From NCBI GenBank assembly GCA_947596085.1, contig CANQEW010000014.1:1-52330 (forward strand): a stretch of 52,330 nucleotides of DNA. The letters run 5' to 3'. The translations under genes and the position numbers were made by a program. Positions 26,490 through 33,634 of the stretch are shown in pieces. Under the pieces are notes generated by a model. The model was not told the DNA's origin, ran no database searches, and saw only the letters and a list, made by a program, of their open reading frames with translations. This stretch comes from an uncultured Clostridia bacterium. GTDB taxonomy: Bacteria; Bacillota; Clostridia; Christensenellales; Aristaeellaceae. How positions within the stretch are numbered: position 1 is the first letter of the stretch; each line of letters begins with the position of its first letter.

Positions 26490-26544
26490 CCCATCACCCT
26501 CTGTGCCGGCGGTCGCTGGTGACTTCCCACTTTCCTGCAATAAT

Positions 26545-26574
26545 ATTATAATCAAAATGCGCGCGCGCTGTCAA
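26545..26574 (-). promoter_or_regulatory. consensus promoter of the LytTR regulator
   Basis: On the minus strand, perfect TTGACA (26574-26569) and perfect TATAAT (26550-26545) with 18-bp spacing, about 60 bp before the regulator's start codon. The best consensus match in the window. Confidence 0.8.
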
Positions 26575-26623
26575 CCGCGAATGCTCTGGCGGCGCGCGGG
26601 ATTGCGCGTACCGCCAAAACAGC

Positions 26624-26661
26624 GGCGCGGCGGGGGATAAATTCCCTCGCCGCGCCTTTTT
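26624..26661. terminator. GC-rich terminator hairpin
   Basis: Stem GGCGCGGCG/CGCCGCGCC extended inward by GGGA/TCCC (26624-26637 and 26643-26656). On the plus strand TTTTT follows; on the minus strand GCTGTTTTGG follows. It lies 119 bp downstream of the small minus-strand gene and probably ends that transcript, yet its better T run is on the plus strand, where no gene precedes it. Confidence 0.6.
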
Positions 26662-26738
26662 ATGTTTCGCGGTTGCCCGCGTCCCGTTTGATTGCCGCCG
26701 CACTCGTTGAAAGCACTCTGAAGCGATTTACTTTTTGC

Positions 26739-26758
26739 CGCGGGGCTCTTGCCCCGCG
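26739..26758. repeat. short perfect hairpin after a small gene
   Basis: CGCGGGGC/GCCCCGCG with a TCTT loop, 22 bp past the stop of the small minus-strand gene. It lacks a T tract on either strand. Confidence 0.5.
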
Positions 26759-26779
26759 CGTCGATTGAGGGGGCCGCGC

Positions 26780-27016
26780 TTACGCGGCGGCGCTCATCAT
26801 ATACCGCATGATCGGCACGCAGTCGCGGGGATCCGTCAGGCTGATTTCCAGCTCCTGATCGACGGAATGGAGCATCGTCAGAATCTGCGCGGCGGTGTGG
26901 TCGCGCTTCAGGTCGCAGACGCTGCCATCCGGCAGGTGCAGATTGACCTCGCCCTGGCAGGCGCGAACCTTCTCCATAAAGCTGTCCATGTTGGAAATTT
27001 TCATAATTTTCAGCAT
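26780..27016 (-). CDS. small uncharacterised protein
   Basis: 78 residues (MLKIMKISNMDSFMEKVRAC at the N-terminus), soluble and mixed alpha/beta in appearance; an internal start at MKISNM is also possible. The sequence resembles short Clostridia hypothetical proteins that begin MKI-S-N-M-D-x-F and carry a conserved LPDG/DLK centre, but I cannot name a function. Evidence that it is real: a GGAAGG ribosome site, a strong promoter (TTGACT-17-TATAAT) about 110 bp upstream, codon pattern and downstream hairpins. It is monocistronic. Confidence 0.7.
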   Translation of the reverse strand: MLKIMKISNMDSFMEKVRACQGEVNLHLPDGSVCDLKRDHTAAQILTMLHSVDQELEISLTDPRDCVPIMRYMMSAAA

Positions 27017-27125
27017 ACTTACCTTCCTTTCCGAGTGAACTCCATTCAACGAGTTCGGCCGGACCGGTTGCGCCCGGCCCGCGCTTCCGAAGCGGCCTTG
27101 CGGCCCCGCCCCGCGGAGCAGTTGC

Positions 27126-27154
27126 ATTATATGCGGTCTCTTTCGCGAAGTCAA
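27126..27154 (-). promoter_or_regulatory. promoter of the small minus-strand gene
   Basis: On the minus strand TTGACT (27154-27149) and TATAAT (27131-27126) with exact 17-bp spacing. The predicted leader is about 100 nt and strongly GC-rich with nested GGCC/CCGG complementary blocks. Confidence 0.75.
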
Positions 27155-27351
27155 GCACATTCGCCGTCTTTTTACGGTGAATTTGCATCATCCCACCGTT
27201 CCCGTTTTGAATTATGACAGGGCGGTAAAGCGGCGGTTCGAAAGTTAACCTTATTCACAAAACGGAGACAATTGCCGAAATCACAGCCGCGCTTTCTTAC
27301 GCAAATTTGGCGTTTCGTCCCCGCCTCGGCGACTTTTGCACAAAAAAGTGC
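27155..27351. other. gene-free stretch before the SRP RNA
   Basis: Together with the small gene's leader this is part of a 370-bp stretch without protein genes. I see only AT-rich DNA, a possible weak extended -10 on the minus strand near 27215, and the A-rich upstream flank of the SRP RNA promoter. Confidence 0.4.
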
Positions 27352-27380
27352 TTGCCAAGGAGAGCGAAATGTGGTATAGT
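27352..27380 (+). promoter_or_regulatory. promoter of the SRP RNA gene
   Basis: TTGCCA (27352-27357) and TATAGT (27375-27380) with 17-bp spacing. Predicted start is about 27387, matching the 5' end expected from pairing of the RNA termini. Confidence 0.75.
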
Positions 27381-27386
27381 TGATTT

Positions 27387-27513
27387 GTCTGCGGGTGATG
27401 ATGATCGGGTCCCGTGCGGCGCCATGCTGTGAATCTTGTCAGGGCCGGAAGGCAGCAGCAATAAGCGGAGTGTTGGCGCGCGCCGCGGGGAACGCCTGAT
27501 TTGAACTCGCAGA
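27387..27513 (+). ncRNA. ffs: signal recognition particle RNA, small bacterial type
   Basis: The SRP domain-IV core is plain: GTCAGGGCCGGAAGGCAGCA followed by GCAATAAG, with the GGAA tetraloop and the asymmetric AGCAG internal loop that bind Ffh. The flanks pair into a long rod: 5' TCTGCGGGT with 3' ACTCGCAGA, and CCCGTGCGGCGCC with GGCGCGCGCCGCGGGG. Length is about 127 nt with no Alu domain, unlike the ~270-nt Bacillus form. A T run at 27514-27520 ends it. It guides membrane and secreted proteins to SecYEG with Ffh and FtsY. Confidence 0.95.
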
Positions 27514-27652
27514 TTTTTTTCGCGGCGGAATGGATGCTCATCTTTCGAAGGATTGCCGCGCGTCCACCCTCCGTTCCAGCGCGAAATCATTCAAATTTTC
27601 CACAATCTGAATATAAAATTTCCCCTTCCGGCCAAAAAAGGCTGTGCGGGGC

Positions 27653-27681
27653 TGGAAATTTCCCGAATTCTGTGCTATAAT
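27653..27681 (+). promoter_or_regulatory. promoter of the M24 peptidase-efp operon
   Basis: TGGAAA (27653-27658), 17 bp, then TATAAT (27676-27681) preceded by TG with one intervening C (extended -10). About 30 bp before the peptidase start codon. Confidence 0.6.
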
Positions 27682-27710
27682 AAGATGTCTTATTGTGAGG
27701 AGGCGGAGCT

Positions 27711-28778
27711 ATGACGCGGCTGGAGCGCTTTCTGGAGATTCTTCGCGAAAAGGAATTGGACGCGGCGCTGATCCATCGCCCGGAAAACGTCCGCTACCTC
27801 ACCGGCGGCTACACCGGGGAGGGATTCGTGTTTCTCTGCCCGGACGAGGCGGTCATCGTCACCGACTTCCGCTACGTGGAGCAGGCGGGCCGGCAGGCCC
27901 CGGGGCTGCGCGTGGTCGAATGGACGGGAAAGAAGCGCGGCGAAGACTGGGCGCGCGAGTTGAGCGACGCGCACGGCGTGCGCAAGCTCGCGGTGGAGAC
28001 TGACTTTTTGAGCCACGACGACTATGAGTCGCTGCGCAAGCGGCTGCCCTTCGTGGAGCTCGCGAGCCTGGGCGGCATCCCCGAGGAGCTGCGCGAGATC
28101 AAGGACGAGGGCGAGATCGCCTGCATTTGCAAGGCGGCGGATATCGCCAGCCGCGCGTTTGAAAACATCCTGGAGCGCATCCATCCCGACATGACCGAAA
28201 AGCAGGTGCAGATCCTGCTGGATTACGAGATGCTCTCCCTCGGCAGCGAGGCGAACGCCTTCGACACCATCGCCGCAGCGGGCGCGAACGGCTCCCTGCC
28301 CCACGCGATTCCCTCCGGCTATGTGATCCAGCCGGGCGATCTGCTCACGCTGGACTTCGGCGCGAAGTTCGGGGGCTACTGCTCGGATCTGACGCGCACG
28401 GTGGCCTTCGGCAAGGTTTCGAAGGATCTGCGCGACGTCTACGATTTGGTCTACGACGCGCACATGGCGGCGCTCGCGGCGGTGAAGCCGGGCGCGGTGT
28501 GCGGCGATCTGGACAAGATCGCGCGCGACATGATCGACGCGCACTATCCCGGCGCGTTCGGGCACAGCCTCGGACACGGCGTCGGGCTCTACATTCATGA
28601 ACAGCCCCGGGTCAGTTCGGGATCGCGCACGGTGCTACGGCCCGGCCACGTGATCACCATCGAACCCGGCGTGTATATCCCCGGTCTCGGCGGCTGCCGG
28701 ATCGAGGACACAGCGATACTGACGGCGGACGGCTGCCTCGATCCGGTGACCGCGCCAAAGCAGTTCATCGAGCTGTAA
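27711..28778 (+). CDS. M24-family Xaa-Pro aminopeptidase
   Basis: 355 residues; ATG preceded by GAGGAGGCGG. A creatinase-like N-domain (~1-125) is followed by the pita-bread catalytic domain. All five dimetal ligands are visible: Asp in LTLDFGAKF, Asp in GYCSDLTRTV, His in GHSLGHGVGL, Glu in ITIEPGVYI and Glu in RIEDTAIL. It removes an N-terminal residue before proline, or cleaves Xaa-Pro dipeptides, in the cytosol. It lies 33 bp upstream of efp, an arrangement widespread in Bacillota; EF-P acts at polyproline stretches, so both genes relate to proline-rich proteins. Confidence 0.93.
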   Translation: MTRLERFLEILREKELDAALIHRPENVRYLTGGYTGEGFVFLCPDEAVIVTDFRYVEQAGRQAPGLRVVEWTGKKRGEDWARELSDAHGVRKLAVETDFLSHDDYESLRKRLPFVELASLGGIPEELREIKDEGEIACICKAADIASRAFENILERIHPDMTEKQVQILLDYEMLSLGSEANAFDTIAAAGANGSLPHAIPSGYVIQPGDLLTLDFGAKFGGYCSDLTRTVAFGKVSKDLRDVYDLVYDAHMAALAAVKPGAVCGDLDKIARDMIDAHYPGAFGHSLGHGVGLYIHEQPRVSSGSRTVLRPGHVITIEPGVYIPGLGGCRIEDTAILTADGCLDPVTAPKQFIEL

Positions 28779-28811
28779 ACGATCCATACTATTTGAGGAG
28801 GCACATTCCCC

Positions 28812-29372
28812 ATGATCAACGCAAGTGATTTCAGAAACGGCGTCACCTTTGAGTGGGACAACGGCATCTGGACGGTCGTTTCCTTCCTGCACGTCAAGCC
28901 CGGCAAGGGCGCGGCGTTTGTGCGCACGAAGCTGAAGAACATCGTGACCGGCGCGGTGATCGAGCGCACCTTCAACCCCACGGAGAAGTTCACGCGCGCG
29001 TACATCGAGACCAAGGAGATGGAATATCTCTACAACGACGGCGAGTTCTACTACTTCATGGATCAGGAGACCTTTGAGCAGCTCCCGCTGACCCACGATC
29101 AGGTGGAGGACGCCATCCCCTTCGTCAAGGAGAACACCACTGTGACCGTGCGCTTCTTCAAGGGCAGCGCCTTCTCCGTGCAGGCGCCGAACTTCGTGGA
29201 GCTCGAGGTCACCGACACCGAGCCCGGCTTCAAGGGCGACACCGCCACCAATACCTTCAAGCCCGCCACGCTGGAGACTGGCTTCGTGCTGCAGGTTCCG
29301 CTGTTCATCAACGTGGGCGACAAGCTGAAGATCGACACCCGCGACGGCGGCTCCTACCTGGGCCGCGCGTAA
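28812..29372 (+). CDS. efp: translation elongation factor P
   Basis: 186 residues, the standard length. The domain I loop carries the tip sequence KPGKGAAF with Lys32 at the position that is modified in many bacteria. Domain II contains [11 protein letters not shown], and the C-terminal OB domain ends with [15 protein letters not shown] binds stalled ribosomes between the P and E sites and promotes peptide-bond formation at consecutive prolines. No EpmA-like modification gene is in the window. GAGGAGG is the ribosome site. Confidence 0.97.
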   Translation: MINASDFRNGVTFEWDNGIWTVVSFLHVKPGKGAAFVRTKLKNIVTGAVIERTFNPTEKFTRAYIETKEMEYLYNDGEFYYFMDQETFEQLPLTHDQVEDAIPFVKENTTVTVRFFKGSAFSVQAPNFVELEVTDTEPGFKGDTATNTFKPATLETGFVLQVPLFINVGDKLKIDTRDGGSYLGRA

Positions 29373-29390
29373 GGGACAATTCCCGCGCCG

Positions 29391-29420
29391 AGGCGGAGCG
29401 CGTTCGTTCCGCCTTGTTTG
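29391..29420 (+). terminator. terminator after efp
   Basis: Stem AGGCGGAgcg/cgTTCCGCCT (29391-29400, 29405-29414) followed by TGTTTGT, 18 bp past the efp stop. Confidence 0.65.
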
Positions 29421-29454
29421 TATTGCATGAGTCCTGGATAATGGAGGTTGAAGT

Positions 29455-29958
29455 ATGAGCAGTCTTGCAAAGAAAGCCGGTTACCTCAAGGGTCTGATGG
29501 AGGGCATGACGTTTGCCGATCCCGCTCAGGCCAAGCTTGCGCAGGCGGCGGTGGAGCTCATGGGCGAGCTCTGCGACCGCGTGGAGGCCATCGACGACCT
29601 GATGGACGACCTCAACGATTACGTGGAGAGCATCGACGACGATCTCGCCGAACTGGAGGGCGACCGCGACGAGGACTTCAACATATTGGACGACGACGAG
29701 TTCGAGGACGAGGACTTCATGGACGACATGGACAACGGCGCGGATCGCCTGCACCTGATCGGCGGCGGGGAGAGCGAAGCGGAGGAAGCGGAGACCATCG
29801 CCGGCATGGTCTGTCCCGACTGCCAGCAGCCCTTCTTCGTCGGGCTGGACGATCCGGAGGACAGCATGTACGTGTGTCCCCACTGCGGCCACCGCGTGAC
29901 GCCGCAGCCCCTCACCCCGGAAAACGCGCCCATCGCCAAACCGGTAGACGACAAGTAG
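29455..29958 (+). CDS. acidic zinc-ribbon protein (CD1247 N-terminal domain type)
   Basis: 167 residues. A helical N-terminal ~60 residues (SLAKKAGYLKGLMEGM, then repeated Asp/Glu heptad-like helices) leads into a very acidic middle and a C-terminal zinc ribbon with CPDC and CPHC. This matches a conserved Clostridia family known only by a domain name; no function is established. It sits directly after efp, as in many Clostridia. GGAGGTTGAAGT precedes the ATG. Confidence 0.8.
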   Translation: MSSLAKKAGYLKGLMEGMTFADPAQAKLAQAAVELMGELCDRVEAIDDLMDDLNDYVESIDDDLAELEGDRDEDFNILDDDEFEDEDFMDDMDNGADRLHLIGGGESEAEEAETIAGMVCPDCQQPFFVGLDDPEDSMYVCPHCGHRVTPQPLTPENAPIAKPVDDK

Positions 29959-29962
29959 CGCA

Positions 29963-29998
29963 AAAGCGCCCCTTCGCCTCGCGGCGGAGGGGCGCTTT
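29963..29998. terminator. convergent bidirectional terminator
   Basis: A 16-bp stem (AAAGCGCCCCT extended by TCGCC, pairing with GGCGG-AGGGGCGCTTT) with a TCGC loop between the convergent zinc-ribbon gene and kdpE; A and T ends serve both directions. Confidence 0.85.
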
Positions 29999-30011
29999 GA
30001 TCGTGTGGCCG

Positions 30012-30707
30012 TCAATCCAGCTTCATCATTCGGTAACCGACGCCGATGTGCGTCTGAATGTACTGCGGGGAATCCGGTTCGGACTCCAGCTTTTTGCGAA
30101 GGGACGCCATGAATACGCGCAGGGAGGCGATGTCGCTGTCCCAGCTCCTTCCCCAGATGTTCTGTGTGATGAATGTGTGCGTCAACACCTTGCCGACGTT
30201 TCTCGCCAGCAGGCAGAGGAGCTTGTACTCGATTGGCGTGAGGTGCAGTTCCGCTTCACCCAGATAGGCGCAGCCGGCGGCGAAGTCCACCCGCAGCCTG
30301 CCGTTCACAAATACGGACGCCGCGCCGTCGGCCTGCATGATGCTCAACCTGCGCTGCGTGACGCGCAGCCGCGCCAGCAGTTCCTCCACGGAGAAGGGCT
30401 TCGTCAGATAGTCGTCCGCGCCGGCGTCGAGCGCGCCGATCTTGTCGCCGTCCTCGCTGCGCGCGCTGATGACGATGATGGGCATGTTCGACCACATGCG
30501 AATGCGGCGGATGACGTCGACGCCGTCGATGTCCGGCAGACCCAGGTCCAACAGCACGATGTCCGGATTGTGGGAGGAGGCCTCCAGGATCGCGCTCTCC
30601 CCGTTCGGGGCCACGATGTACCTGTAGTCGTGCATCCGCAGCGCCGTGGTGATGAGGTTGCGCACCGGCGCGTCGTCCTCCACCACCAGAATCAACGTCT
30701 TATTCAT
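30012..30707 (-). CDS. kdpE: KdpE-like OmpR-family response regulator
   Basis: 231 residues. Receiver domain with acidic pocket LVVEDD, phosphoacceptor Asp in VLLDLGLPDIDG, switch Ser in VISAR and Lys in TKPF. The C-terminal winged helix (~130-231) has LTPIEYKLLCLLARN and the wing ending HIGVGYRM. KdpE-type regulators control K+ uptake genes. The start overlaps the kdpD stop by 8 bp. It is the last gene of the ktrB-ktrA-small protein-kdpD-kdpE unit, so its likely target is that operon's own promoter; no kdpFABC genes are present in the window. Confidence 0.93.
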   Translation of the reverse strand: MNKTLILVVEDDAPVRNLITTALRMHDYRYIVAPNGESAILEASSHNPDIVLLDLGLPDIDGVDVIRRIRMWSNMPIIVISARSEDGDKIGALDAGADDYLTKPFSVEELLARLRVTQRRLSIMQADGAASVFVNGRLRVDFAAGCAYLGEAELHLTPIEYKLLCLLARNVGKVLTHTFITQNIWGRSWDSDIASLRVFMASLRKKLESEPDSPQYIQTHIGVGYRMMKLD

Positions 30708-32682
30708 CGATCTTCACCCCGCCCACCGGCAATAAGAATCGAAACACGCAGCCGTGCGGCGCGTTGTCCGCAAGGGAAATCTCGCTGCCGTGGACGCTCA
30801 GAATCGACTTGCACAGCGGCAGGCCGAGCCCCAGGCTGCGGCGGCCGTCCGCGATCCGGTTTTCGCCCGTAAAAAACATTTCAAATACCTTCTCCTTCCA
30901 CGCGTCCGGAATGCCGGGGCCGTCGTCCGCGACGCTGACAGCCACCCCGCCCTCCGCGCGCTCGGCGGTGACGGCAATGGACGATCCCGGCGGCGTATAC
31001 TTGACCGCATTGTTGACGAGGTTGATCAGCACCTGCACGATCAGCCGCGCGTCGACGCGCACCAGCAGCATCTCGTCCCGGATATCCACGGACAGCTTGT
31101 GTTCCGCGCACTTGGGATTGACGTGCCGGAGCGCCTCCTCGATCACCTCGTCCACGAGCTCCGTGGTCATGCAGATGTTCATCCTCCCGTCCTCGATGCG
31201 CGTGACCGAGAGCAGGTTTTCCACCAGGGAGATCAGCCACATGGAGTCGTCGTAGATGTCGGTGAACATCCGCGTCCGCGTCTCGTCGTCCAAATCTTTA
31301 TAGTTGGAGAGCAGATACCCCGCGTTGCCGGATATGGAGGTGAGCGGCGTGCGCAGGTCGTGCGAAATCGTCCGCAGGAGGTTGGCCCGAATCTGTTCAT
31401 TCCGGGCGAGCAGCGCCGCCTGCTCCCGCTCCCGGGCGTTCCGGTAGTTGTCGATCGCCATGGCGCACTCGCCCAGCATCGAGACGAACATGCTGTTTTC
31501 AAAGGAATCCAGCGGCTCGGCGCCGATGTGCACGCCCACCACGCCGTATACCTTTTCGTTGATGCGAATGGAGAGGTACAGCCCATTCGCCTTCTTGAAA
31601 ACATCCGTTCCCCTGCCCGCGCGCTTCTTGTTTTCGAACGCCCACTCCGCGACCTCGCGCTCTCCTTCAGAGAAGAACGCCTCCTCTGCGGCACCGGGCG
31701 TCGCGCTGAAGCGCTTTTCCTCGCCCAGCGCTCCGCTCTCCTCCGGATAGACCACCACGTCGCGGTCGAACAGCTTCGTCAACTGGGTCGCCGTGACGCG
31801 GAGGATGTCCGCGTCGTCCTTCGCCTTTTGCAGCATCTGGTTGGTGTCGAACAGCACCCGCGAGCGAAAGGCGGACTGCGCGGACTGCTTGGCACTGTTC
31901 TTCAGCCGGTTCGCCAGCGACCCGGTGAGCAGCGAGGCGAACAGCATGATCGCGAAGGTGACGGCGTATCCGGCCTCATAGGCGTGCAGCGTCAGCCGCG
32001 GCTCGGTGAAGAAGAAGTTGAACACCAGCACGCTGGCGAGGGACGCCGCCACGCTGCACGCCTGGCTCTTCGTGAACAGCGAGGTCAGCAGCACGCCGAG
32101 CAGGTAGACGGTGATGATGTTCGCCTCGGTAAAGCCCAGCCCGCGAAACACGCTGCCGATGGCGGTGGCGGCGGCCAGGATCAATGCCGTCACGAGCAGG
32201 TCCTTCGCCGACGGCGCGACGGTCCGCGCGAAGGACTTCTTTTTCTCGCGGTACTTGTTCTCGGCGGCCGAGTCGGGAATGATGTGGATATCGAGATCCG
32301 ACGCGATGGCGATGAGCCGCTCCGTCAGCGTCGGCTTGCTCCAAAAGTGCCTGCGCGCGGCGTAGCTGCGGCCGATCACGATTCGGGTCACGCCCGAAAG
32401 GCGCGCGAACTCCACGATCTGATAGGACACGTCGTCCCCCTGCACCGTGACGATCGCCGCGCCCAGCTTTTCAGCGAGGTCCATGTTGTAGCGCAGCCGC
32501 CTGCGATCCGCCTCGGACAGCCGGTCCGCGCCGCTGGTCTGCACATACAGCGCCGTGAAGGTTCCTCCAAACGCGCCGGCCATCCGCGCCGCCGTGTTGA
32601 TGATCCTCGAATTGGAGGGGGATGTGGACAGGCAGACCAGGATGTGCTCACGCGCGCCGCCGGCGCTCTCTGCCGCCGTCAT
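30700..32682 (-). CDS. kdpD: KdpD-like sensor kinase lacking the N-terminal KdpD domain
   Basis: 660 residues, against about 890 in full KdpD. The ~210-residue N-terminal Walker-containing KdpD domain is absent and the protein begins with the Usp-like domain. That domain has S19-x-S21, then exactly 20 residues, then FTALY at 42-46: the SxS-x20-FTAxY motif reported for c-di-AMP binding by Staphylococcus aureus KdpD. Four DUF4118 membrane helices follow (~165-260), then a GAF-like region, the phosphoacceptor box SHDLRTPLTS (~440) and the ATPase (LVNNAVKYTPPG, DDGPGIPD, SLGLGLPLCK). It should sense K+ status and phosphorylate the adjacent KdpE. The start is 5 bp after a small membrane-protein gene. 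Confidence 0.92.
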   Translation of the reverse strand: MTAAESAGGAREHILVCLSTSPSNSRIINTAARMAGAFGGTFTALYVQTSGADRLSEADRRRLRYNMDLAEKLGAAIVTVQGDDVSYQIVEFARLSGVTRIVIGRSYAARRHFWSKPTLTERLIAIASDLDIHIIPDSAAENKYREKKKSFARTVAPSAKDLLVTALILAAATAIGSVFRGLGFTEANIITVYLLGVLLTSLFTKSQACSVAASLASVLVFNFFFTEPRLTLHAYEAGYAVTFAIMLFASLLTGSLANRLKNSAKQSAQSAFRSRVLFDTNQMLQKAKDDADILRVTATQLTKLFDRDVVVYPEESGALGEEKRFSATPGAAEEAFFSEGEREVAEWAFENKKRAGRGTDVFKKANGLYLSIRINEKVYGVVGVHIGAEPLDSFENSMFVSMLGECAMAIDNYRNAREREQAALLARNEQIRANLLRTISHDLRTPLTSISGNAGYLLSNYKDLDDETRTRMFTDIYDDSMWLISLVENLLSVTRIEDGRMNICMTTELVDEVIEEALRHVNPKCAEHKLSVDIRDEMLLVRVDARLIVQVLINLVNNAVKYTPPGSSIAVTAERAEGGVAVSVADDGPGIPDAWKEKVFEMFFTGENRIADGRRSLGLGLPLCKSILSVHGSEISLADNAPHGCVFRFLLPVGGVKIDE

Positions 32683-32686
32683 TCGC

Positions 32687-32926
32687 TCACCTTCCCTTCG
32701 CCTTGGATGCCTTAATATACCACAGATGTGTTAATTCTTCGATCCATCCCGCCGGCCTCGCCGCCTGGGCGGGGCCGCTCCGCTCGTCGAGCGGCATTTC
32801 GTCCGGCATGGACTTCTTCTCGATGTTCTCCGCGTTCTTCGCCAGGAATCGGTCCAGGCATCGAATCGGAAAATGGCCGAGATAGAACGCGGCGAGCACG
32901 CAAATCAGCAGCAAAACATCCTTCAT
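32687..32926 (-). CDS. small single-pass membrane protein of the ktr-kdp locus
   Basis: 79 residues from ATG 32926 with AGGAAGTGAG upstream. One N-terminal membrane segment (VLLLICVLAAFYLGHFPI) is followed by a cytosolic tail RCLDRFLAKNAENI and a hydrophilic end. I do not recognise a named family. It is inserted between ktrA and kdpD with 48- and 4-bp gaps, so it is co-transcribed with K+ transport and sensing genes. A role as an accessory subunit of KtrB or as a link between transporter and KdpD is an inference from position only. Confidence 0.7.
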   Translation of the reverse strand: MKDVLLLICVLAAFYLGHFPIRCLDRFLAKNAENIEKKSMPDEMPLDERSGPAQAARPAGWIEELTHLWYIKASKAKGR

Positions 32927-32974
32927 ACCGCTCACTTCCTTTCGCAAAACCTTCGCCCACAGTGCAGAAACGGC

Positions 32975-33622
32975 TCAAATATGGAAGCACTTCTGCAGCG
33001 CCCGGTATTCTCCGAGCACCATCACCGTCTTATCCTCGGTCAGCACCGTGTCCGCCGTTATGCCCAGATCCATCTTGCCGTTTTGCTTCACGGCCAGAAT
33101 GTTGATGTTGTAGCGTCGGCGGATGTCGATCTGCCCGATGCTCCTGCCGATCCACGCTTTCGGGACGGTGACCTCGAAGATGCCGTGCTCGCTGTCCATC
33201 TCGACAAAGTCGAGAATGTGATTCGAACCGTAGCGGATCGCCGCCCAGCGGGCGAGCTGCTTCTCCGGATACAGAATTTCATCCGCGCCGTTGGCGAGCA
33301 GGAACTTCGCCTGCACCTCCCGCGAGGCCTGGGAGACCACGAACTTCGCGCCCAGCTCCTTGAGGTTGGCCGTCGTCTCCAGCGAGCTCTGAAAGTCGTT
33401 TCCAATGGCGACGATGCAGACGTCGAAGTTGCGGATGCCCAGCGAGGCGAGGAAGTCCACGTTGGTGCTGTCCCCGATTTGGGCGTTGGTGACGCAGCGC
33501 AGAACGTCGTTCACATGCGCTTCGCTGGAATCTACCGCCATGACCTCGTGCCCCAGCTCGTTCAACTGCCGGGCGATCTGTTTGCCAAACCTGCCAAGCC
33601 CGATCAACAGAATGGATTTCAT
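32975..33622 (-). CDS. ktrA: KtrA-type RCK protein of K+ uptake
   Basis: 215 residues, single RCK_N + RCK_C. The Rossmann motif is IGLGRFGKQIARQL with an acidic residue at the end of strand 2 (AVDSSE), as in KtrA. The C-terminal RCK_C (~135-215) is the part that binds c-di-AMP in characterised KtrA proteins. It forms the ATP/ADP-gated octameric ring on KtrB. It lies 12 bp downstream of ktrB. Confidence 0.93.
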   Translation of the reverse strand: MKSILLIGLGRFGKQIARQLNELGHEVMAVDSSEAHVNDVLRCVTNAQIGDSTNVDFLASLGIRNFDVCIVAIGNDFQSSLETTANLKELGAKFVVSQASREVQAKFLLANGADEILYPEKQLARWAAIRYGSNHILDFVEMDSEHGIFEVTVPKAWIGRSIGQIDIRRRYNINILAVKQNGKMDLGITADTVLTEDKTVMVLGEYRALQKCFHI

Positions 33623-33634
33623 GCGCTTCCCTCC

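Noticed and set aside
27225..27245. GGTTCGAA resembling a tRNA T-loop
   Set aside because: No acceptor stem, anticodon arm or CCA context can be built around it. No tRNA gene was found in the window.
29430..29454. TTGTTT-17-GATAAT as a promoter for the zinc-ribbon gene
   Set aside because: The -10 would touch the GGAGG ribosome site, so the transcript would start inside or after it. The gene is more likely expressed by readthrough from efp.
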